Source: Bacteroidales bacterium UBA6366
Lineage (GTDB): Bacteria; Bacteroidota; Bacteroidia; Bacteroidales; UBA932
Length of the DNA: 61,861 nucleotides
Direction of reading: 5' to 3'
Assembly: GCA_002438845.1 (NCBI GenBank)
Contig: DJRG01000057.1
Coordinates: 609 to 62,469 of the forward strand
A model generated the notes under the pieces. It saw only the letters and a program-made list of their open reading frames with translations. It ran no database searches and was not told the origin of the DNA. The position numbers and the translations under genes are program-made. Below, piece by piece: positions 57,900-61,861 of the stretch (positions within the stretch are counted from its first letter, which is position 1; each line of letters starts with the position of its first letter).

Positions 57900-59240
57900 T
57901 TATAGGAAGATATATTTTAGAATTACTAAAATTGACAACACATACATGAACCAGCCGATCTTCTTCGCCTTTCCAGTGCAGATGTTAAGGATGACGTAAG
58001 ACACAAGGCCAAGGAGGATACCATTGGAGATGGAATAGGTCATCGGCATGAGAATCAGCGTGAGGAAAGCCGGGATGGACTCGGAGAAGTCGTCGAGCGG
58101 AATGTCCTTGATCGGGCTGAGCATGAAGAGACCAACGAAGACGAGCACCGGGCAGACAGCCGAGCCAGGGATGGCAGTGAAGACAGGGGCGAAGAACAAC
58201 GCCAGGACGAAGCAGGCTGCCACGGAGAACGCGGTGAGACCTGAGCGGCCGCCCTGAGCCACACCCGAGGCGCTTTCCACATAAGTGGTGACGGTGCTGG
58301 TTCCGAGGCATGCGCCAGTGACGGTTCCGATGGCGTCAGCCATGAAGGCCTGGTTCATGCGGACAGGTCTGCCGTCCTTGTCAGTCATGTTGGCCTTTGT
58401 CGTGACACCCACGAGGGTTCCGATTGTGTCGAACATGTCCACGAACAGGAATGTGAAGACGACAACGAGCATGTCAAGGCTGAAGATCTGCGAGGCGTCG
58501 GTGGTGAACTGGCAGAAGATAGGCTTCATGGACGGCGGAGTGTCGACGAATCCCTGGAACTGGGTAATTCCCATAGGGATGCCGATGATGGCGGTCGCGA
58601 TGATGCCGATCAGAAGGGCACCAGGGATATTCAGAATGACAAGGATGCCTGTGATGACGAGGCCGATTACTGAAAGAAGTCCGGCTCCGCTGGTGATGTC
58701 GCCGAGGTTCACGAGGGTGGCAGGGTCGTCAACCACAATTCCGCCGCTCTTAAGACCGATCAGGGCGATGAACAGGCCGATACCGGCTCCGATCGCCTTT
58801 CTCAGCGACAGAGGCAGGGCGTTCACGATCGCCTCGCGGACACTTGTCAGAGTGAGTATTATGAATATTATACCTTCAATGAGGACGGCGGTCAGTGCGA
58901 ACTGCCATGTGTAGCCCATGCCGAGGCAGACCGTGTAGCAGAAGAATGCGTTCAGGCCCATGCCCGGGGCGAGGGCGAACGGAAGTTTGGCGTAGAATGC
59001 CATCACGAGGGTGGCGAGGATGGAAGCCACTGCCGTGGTGGTGAAAAGGGCGTTCTTGTCCATTCCGCAGTCCGCCAGAATAGAAGGGTTGACTGCGAGG
59101 ATGTAGGACATAGCAAGGAAGGTGGTGATGCCGGCGACGATCTCGGTGGACACCTTCATCGTGGACGGATCGAATCCGAACAGTTTGGTCAGCCAGCCTG
59201 TCTTCTTAGGCCCGGCGGTCTGTGTTTTTGTCTCAGCCAT
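57900..59240 (-). CDS. NCS2-family purine permease (AzgA-like)
   Basis: 446-residue inner membrane transporter with 12-14 helices. The start GWLTKLFGFDPSTMKVSTEIVAGITTFLAMSYILAVNPSIL and the segment LPFALAPGMGLNAFFCYTVCLGMGYTWQ are the AzgA/PbuG signature, as is FLFVDMFDTIGTLVGVT. These proteins import hypoxanthine, guanine or adenine with protons. It follows the DUF5020 gene by 30 bp, forming an outer-plus-inner-membrane uptake pair. Confidence 0.93.
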   Translation of the reverse strand: MAETKTQTAGPKKTGWLTKLFGFDPSTMKVSTEIVAGITTFLAMSYILAVNPSILADCGMDKNALFTTTAVASILATLVMAFYAKLPFALAPGMGLNAFFCYTVCLGMGYTWQFALTAVLIEGIIFIILTLTSVREAIVNALPLSLRKAIGAGIGLFIALIGLKSGGIVVDDPATLVNLGDITSGAGLLSVIGLVITGILVILNIPGALLIGIIATAIIGIPMGITQFQGFVDTPPSMKPIFCQFTTDASQIFSLDMLVVVFTFLFVDMFDTIGTLVGVTTKANMTDKDGRPVRMNQAFMADAIGTVTGACLGTSTVTTYVESASGVAQGGRSGLTAFSVAACFVLALFFAPVFTAIPGSAVCPVLVFVGLFMLSPIKDIPLDDFSESIPAFLTLILMPMTYSISNGILLGLVSYVILNICTGKAKKIGWFMYVLSILVILKYIFL

Positions 59241-59270
59241 TGTCTTGGATTGTTAAGTGTCGTTGAATGT

Positions 59271-60071
59271 TTAGAATACCCACTTTGTTCCGAGGCAAGG
59301 ACGCACGAAGAAGCCCTTTCCGGTGCCGAAGTTGTAAGAGAGTTCGATCTCGGTGCCGACATTGAGGTTGTCAACCCCGAAGTGCTGGCCGATGTTATAC
59401 CAGAGCTGCGGCTCTGAGAGGAACACAAAGTGAGCCGTCTCTGGTTTCGTCCAATCGCGATAGCCATTTGACTTGTCGCTGAGGTAAGGGCAGACAGTAT
59501 GATCCTCCCACCAGAAATCAGCGAATCCGGAGAAACGGAGTCCGGTCACACCAAACAGATCCTGCATACCCCAGACAGCGGTGAGCTGAAGAGGAATCTC
59601 ACTCTTCATTTTGCTGCCGTCAAGGTTAAGAGCCTTGTTATAGTTGATGGCCTTGTAGAGGACCTTGAGGTTCAATGTGTTCTTGAAATCATCGCTGTGA
59701 AGGAACCAGTCAGCGCCGAAAAGGAAGGCGTTGTTGATGGTGTAGCCGTTGTAGACACCGCCGTTATACTCGACGTGGAAGCTGAACGGGGCGAATTTCG
59801 TGTTCTGCCAGAAATTCAGGCAGCGGGCGATCTCGAAGTAGGTTCCGTTTGGCGCATAGACCTTGTCGTTCTCATTCTTCGAGTTGTAGTCATAGTCCAC
59901 GAAGAAGAAGGTGTTGCCCCATTTGTCTCCGTAGAAACCCTCGAGAGTGGTGGTGAAGTGACCGCGATCCTTTCCGAAATCGTAGAAGGTCTGAAGGTTG
60001 GTCTGAGCCTTTGCTCCTAGAGAAAAGGCGAGCGCTGCGACTGCGGCGGCGATGATTGATTTGTTTGACAT
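59271..60071 (-). CDS. DUF5020 outer-membrane protein, Tsx-like
   Basis: 266 residues with signal peptide (IIAAAVAALAFSLGAKA). The alternating hydrophobic strands end in FFVRPCLGTKWVF with a C-terminal aromatic, as in outer-membrane barrels. Features such as NLQTFYDFGKDRGHFTTTLEGFYGDKWGNTFFFVDYDY resemble the Tsx nucleoside channel. Its position upstream of the NCS2 permease and divergent to apt supports nucleobase or nucleoside uptake across the outer membrane. Substrate specificity is inferred. Confidence 0.82.
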   Translation of the reverse strand: MSNKSIIAAAVAALAFSLGAKAQTNLQTFYDFGKDRGHFTTTLEGFYGDKWGNTFFFVDYDYNSKNENDKVYAPNGTYFEIARCLNFWQNTKFAPFSFHVEYNGGVYNGYTINNAFLFGADWFLHSDDFKNTLNLKVLYKAINYNKALNLDGSKMKSEIPLQLTAVWGMQDLFGVTGLRFSGFADFWWEDHTVCPYLSDKSNGYRDWTKPETAHFVFLSEPQLWYNIGQHFGVDNLNVGTEIELSYNFGTGKGFFVRPCLGTKWVF

Positions 60072-60145
60072 AAATATTAAGGAATTTGACTTGTTCCTTT
60101 ATGAATTTTAAAGGACAAAATTAATACAAATGTCAGAGAAAGTCC

Positions 60146-60177
60146 ATAACTTTGCCGAACAATATTCACAAAGTTAT
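60146..60177. promoter_or_regulatory. palindromic overlapping promoters between DUF5020 and apt
   Basis: ATAACTTTG (60146-60154) and CAAAGTTAT (60169-60177) form an exact 9-bp inverted repeat with a 14-bp spacer. Each arm contains the -7 element TAACTTTG, one for each direction. Their predicted start sites fall within a few bases of each other (about 60160). No TTTG lies 19 nt upstream of either, so the palindrome may alternatively be an operator. Confidence 0.5.
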
Positions 60178-60185
60178 CAACAGCC

Positions 60186-60752
60186 ATGTTTGAAGAGACA
60201 CTGAAATTCTATCAGAACTTCCCCAAGGAGGGAATCAATTTCGTCGACATAATGCCTTTCATGCAGGACAAAGAAGTCTTCACCAAACTGATCGGTGAGA
60301 TCGGCAAGCACGTCACAGCTCCGACAGTGGCCGCCCCTGAGGCCCGCGCATTCCTGTTCTGCGCTCCCCTGCTGACCTCCGACAGCGGTGTGACGAATGT
60401 CGTTCCTTTCCGAAAGAAGGGAAAATTACCTCACTCCGGCGATGACCTGCAAAGCATCGAGATCATGAAGGAATATGGCCCCGACAACCTCTACTTCCGC
60501 AAATCAGACATCGCGGCCGGCAAGGCGGAGGATGGAATATTCAAGGTCGCCATCATCGATGACGTCCTCGCCACCGGAGGCACCGCTGAAGGAATAGCGA
60601 AAGCGCTCGATGCCCTGAAGATCACTGTCGATGGAAAGGAATATGGCGTCAAGGTCACCGAGTTCATATTCCTCGCCGAACTTGACGGGCTCTACGGCCG
60701 CAACCGACTTGAGAAGATCGCTCCGGTCTATTCAATCGCACACATCAAGTAA
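60186..60752 (+). CDS. apt: adenine phosphoribosyltransferase-like (Apt)
   Basis: 188 residues of the type I PRTase fold. The PRPP loop VAIIDDVLATGGTAEG matches the family signature, and NFPKEGINFVDIMPFMQD is the N-terminal signature of adenine PRTases. It makes a nucleotide from a purine base and PRPP. Compared with E. coli Apt the middle (residues 48-75, PEARAFLFCAPLLTSDSGVTNVVPFRKKGKLP) is typical. The gene is divergent from the purine uptake pair. Its stop is 5 bp from the convergent dehydrogenase gene. Confidence 0.9.
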   Translation: MFEETLKFYQNFPKEGINFVDIMPFMQDKEVFTKLIGEIGKHVTAPTVAAPEARAFLFCAPLLTSDSGVTNVVPFRKKGKLPHSGDDLQSIEIMKEYGPDNLYFRKSDIAAGKAEDGIFKVAIIDDVLATGGTAEGIAKALDALKITVDGKEYGVKVTEFIFLAELDGLYGRNRLEKIAPVYSIAHIK

Positions 60753-60757
60753 GAAAG

Positions 60758-61684
60758 TTAAAAACCTTTCGCGATATTATCGGCGATGGACTGGATGAGA
60801 CGCTCACGGGCTTCTACGCTGGCCCAGGCGATGTGCGGAGTCAGGCTTAGACGCTCGGGATGCCTGGTGTGAAGGAGCGGATGATCGGCGGGGATCGGTT
60901 CTACGGAATAAACATCCAGAGCCGCGCCTCCGATGACTCCCTCGTCTATGACCTTGGCCAGAGCGTCCTCAACCACGATCCCTCCGCGCCCCATATTCAC
61001 AATGATCGCCTTAGGCTTCATCATCCTGAGTTCCCTCTCTCCGACCAAGCCGGCAGTGCGTTCATTGTACGGGGCATGGACTGAGATTACATCAGCCTCA
61101 CGCATAAGACGGTCAAGAGGCACTGAAGGATATTCGGTGTTATGGTTCGTGCCGGAAGTTGAATAATAGATCACCTTCATCCCGAAAGCGGTGCCGATCT
61201 TTGCGACCTTGGTCCCGATGGCGCCCAGGCCGATGATCCCCAACGTCTTGCCGGCCATCTCCACAAACGGCCTTGAATAATCGGTGAACAGACCGCTGCG
61301 GGAATACGCCCCCGACTTCACGACATTGTCAAAATAGGCTCCGTTGCCCAGAAGGTTAAGAATATGCATGAATGTTTCCTGCACAACGGAGTCCGTGGAA
61401 TAGCCAGCCACATTTCTGACTGCCACACCGTGTCTCGAACAGGCCTCGACATCAATGTTGTTGATGCCGGTGCCAGCCTCGCACACCAGTCTAAGTCTCG
61501 GAGCGGCCTCCAGCAGACGATCATTCACCTTTATCTTGTTAACAATCAAAACGTCACATTCACCCACTCTCCGCAACGCCTCATCCGGAGTCGAATTCGG
61601 CCATGCCGTCAGCTCACCTTCCCTCTCTATCGGAGCCAAAGACGATTTCCCCATCGTCCCGGCATCCAAAAACACAATTTTCAT
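60758..61684 (-). CDS. D-2-hydroxyacid dehydrogenase
   Basis: 308 residues of the NAD-dependent D-isomer-specific family. The nucleotide site is TLGIIGLGAIGTKVAKIG. The catalytic Arg lies in IIVNMGRGGIV, Glu in ALDVYSVEPIP and His in LSLTPHIAWAS. The substrate could be glycerate, hydroxypyruvate or a related short hydroxy acid; the sequence does not decide. It is convergent with apt at 5 bp, leaving no room for a terminator outside the coding regions. Confidence 0.9.
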   Translation of the reverse strand: MKIVFLDAGTMGKSSLAPIEREGELTAWPNSTPDEALRRVGECDVLIVNKIKVNDRLLEAAPRLRLVCEAGTGINNIDVEACSRHGVAVRNVAGYSTDSVVQETFMHILNLLGNGAYFDNVVKSGAYSRSGLFTDYSRPFVEMAGKTLGIIGLGAIGTKVAKIGTAFGMKVIYYSTSGTNHNTEYPSVPLDRLMREADVISVHAPYNERTAGLVGERELRMMKPKAIIVNMGRGGIVVEDALAKVIDEGVIGGAALDVYSVEPIPADHPLLHTRHPERLSLTPHIAWASVEARERLIQSIADNIAKGF

Positions 61685-61740
61685 CTCTCCCGAATTTTTC
61701 CGCTAATATAAGCATTTTGCAAATAATCCATAAACAGAAA

Positions 61741-61840
61741 ACGAGGACGGTCACTCGGAGCGAAGCGACCGAAAGGGTTTGGGGGATCCTTTCCCCGTGC
61801 CCATAGGGGCTGTCACGAAGTGACTGGGGGTTGAACCTTA
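61741..61840. repeat. second copy of the GCTGTCNCGAAGNGACTG repeat family
   Basis: Downstream of the dehydrogenase start, GGTCACTCGGAGCGAAG-type sequence leads into GGGGCTGTCACGAAGTGACT and a GGGGGTTGAACC end (61803-61832). The core matches, in reverse complement, the left end of the arg-operon element at 4294-4402. The remaining bases to the window edge show no gene. Confidence 0.55.
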
Positions 61841-61861
61841 GGAACGAGGACGGTCAAAAAG

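Overview
The window is chromosomal DNA of a Bacteroidota bacterium, most likely an uncultured gut- or oral-type Bacteroidales. The markers are SusC/SusD, NigD and many lipobox lipoproteins, an N-succinylornithine-type arginine pathway, DUF4837/DUF5020/DUF4988 families, and promoters of the form TTTG-N19-TAnnTTTG. The DNA is moderately GC-rich. No phage, conjugative or transposase genes were seen.

Region by region: (1) 307-6772, an arginine operon on the minus strand: argR, a GNAT acyltransferase, argG, argC, argD, argF' (succinylornithine transcarbamylase) and argB, interrupted by a 109-bp palindromic repeat. A tandem hairpin array lies beyond its end. (2) 6979-9610, a NigD lipoprotein, an ECF sigma factor and a dual-membrane-spanning anti-sigma protein, the organisation of the Das/Dma/NigD system that controls outer membrane vesicles in Bacteroides thetaiotaomicron. 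(3) 9791-12261, an NhaC antiporter and an AraC regulator. (4) 12200-25104, eleven tightly packed minus-strand genes. At least five are suited to peptidoglycan salvage: NamZ exo-muramidase, AmpG-like MFS permease, an AmgK-like sugar kinase fused to a RapZ C-terminal sensor domain, a MurU-like nucleotidyltransferase, and a HIT-type (DUF4922) domain fused to SpoIID/LytB. The others are a NUDIX hydrolase, an AspT-type exchanger, an acyl-ACP thioesterase, an HU-CCDC81 membrane protein, a DUF6515-like exported protein and MscL. (5) 25230-36893, housekeeping genes and four tRNAs (Asn, Met, Glu, Pro): pncA, an M64 peptidase lipoprotein, two M23 peptidases, phosphohexomutase, def, ruvX, dxr, rseP, DUF4837 and rpsT. 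(6) 37061-54744, one Sus-like operon of ten genes with SusC/D, a subtilisin-like protease and seven further lipoproteins but no carbohydrate enzyme, so probably a protein or peptide utilisation locus. (7) 54968-57675, anaerobic ribonucleotide reductase nrdD/nrdG with a structured leader. (8) 57900-60752, purine uptake and salvage (Tsx-like DUF5020 outer membrane protein, NCS2 permease, apt), followed by a 2-hydroxyacid dehydrogenase.

Two families of short palindromic repeats are scattered through the window. One (arms GGTCRCT/AGYGACC, core GAGCCTGTCGA) lies between genes and also in frame inside two proteins. Independently, the hexamer GAATAT/ATATTC is strikingly over-represented on both strands and in several reading frames. 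The most promising leads are the Dma/Das/NigD unit, the peptidoglycan-salvage operon with its two unusual fusions, the protease-SusCD operon, the GAATAT signal and the 52-nt hairpin array at the left edge.
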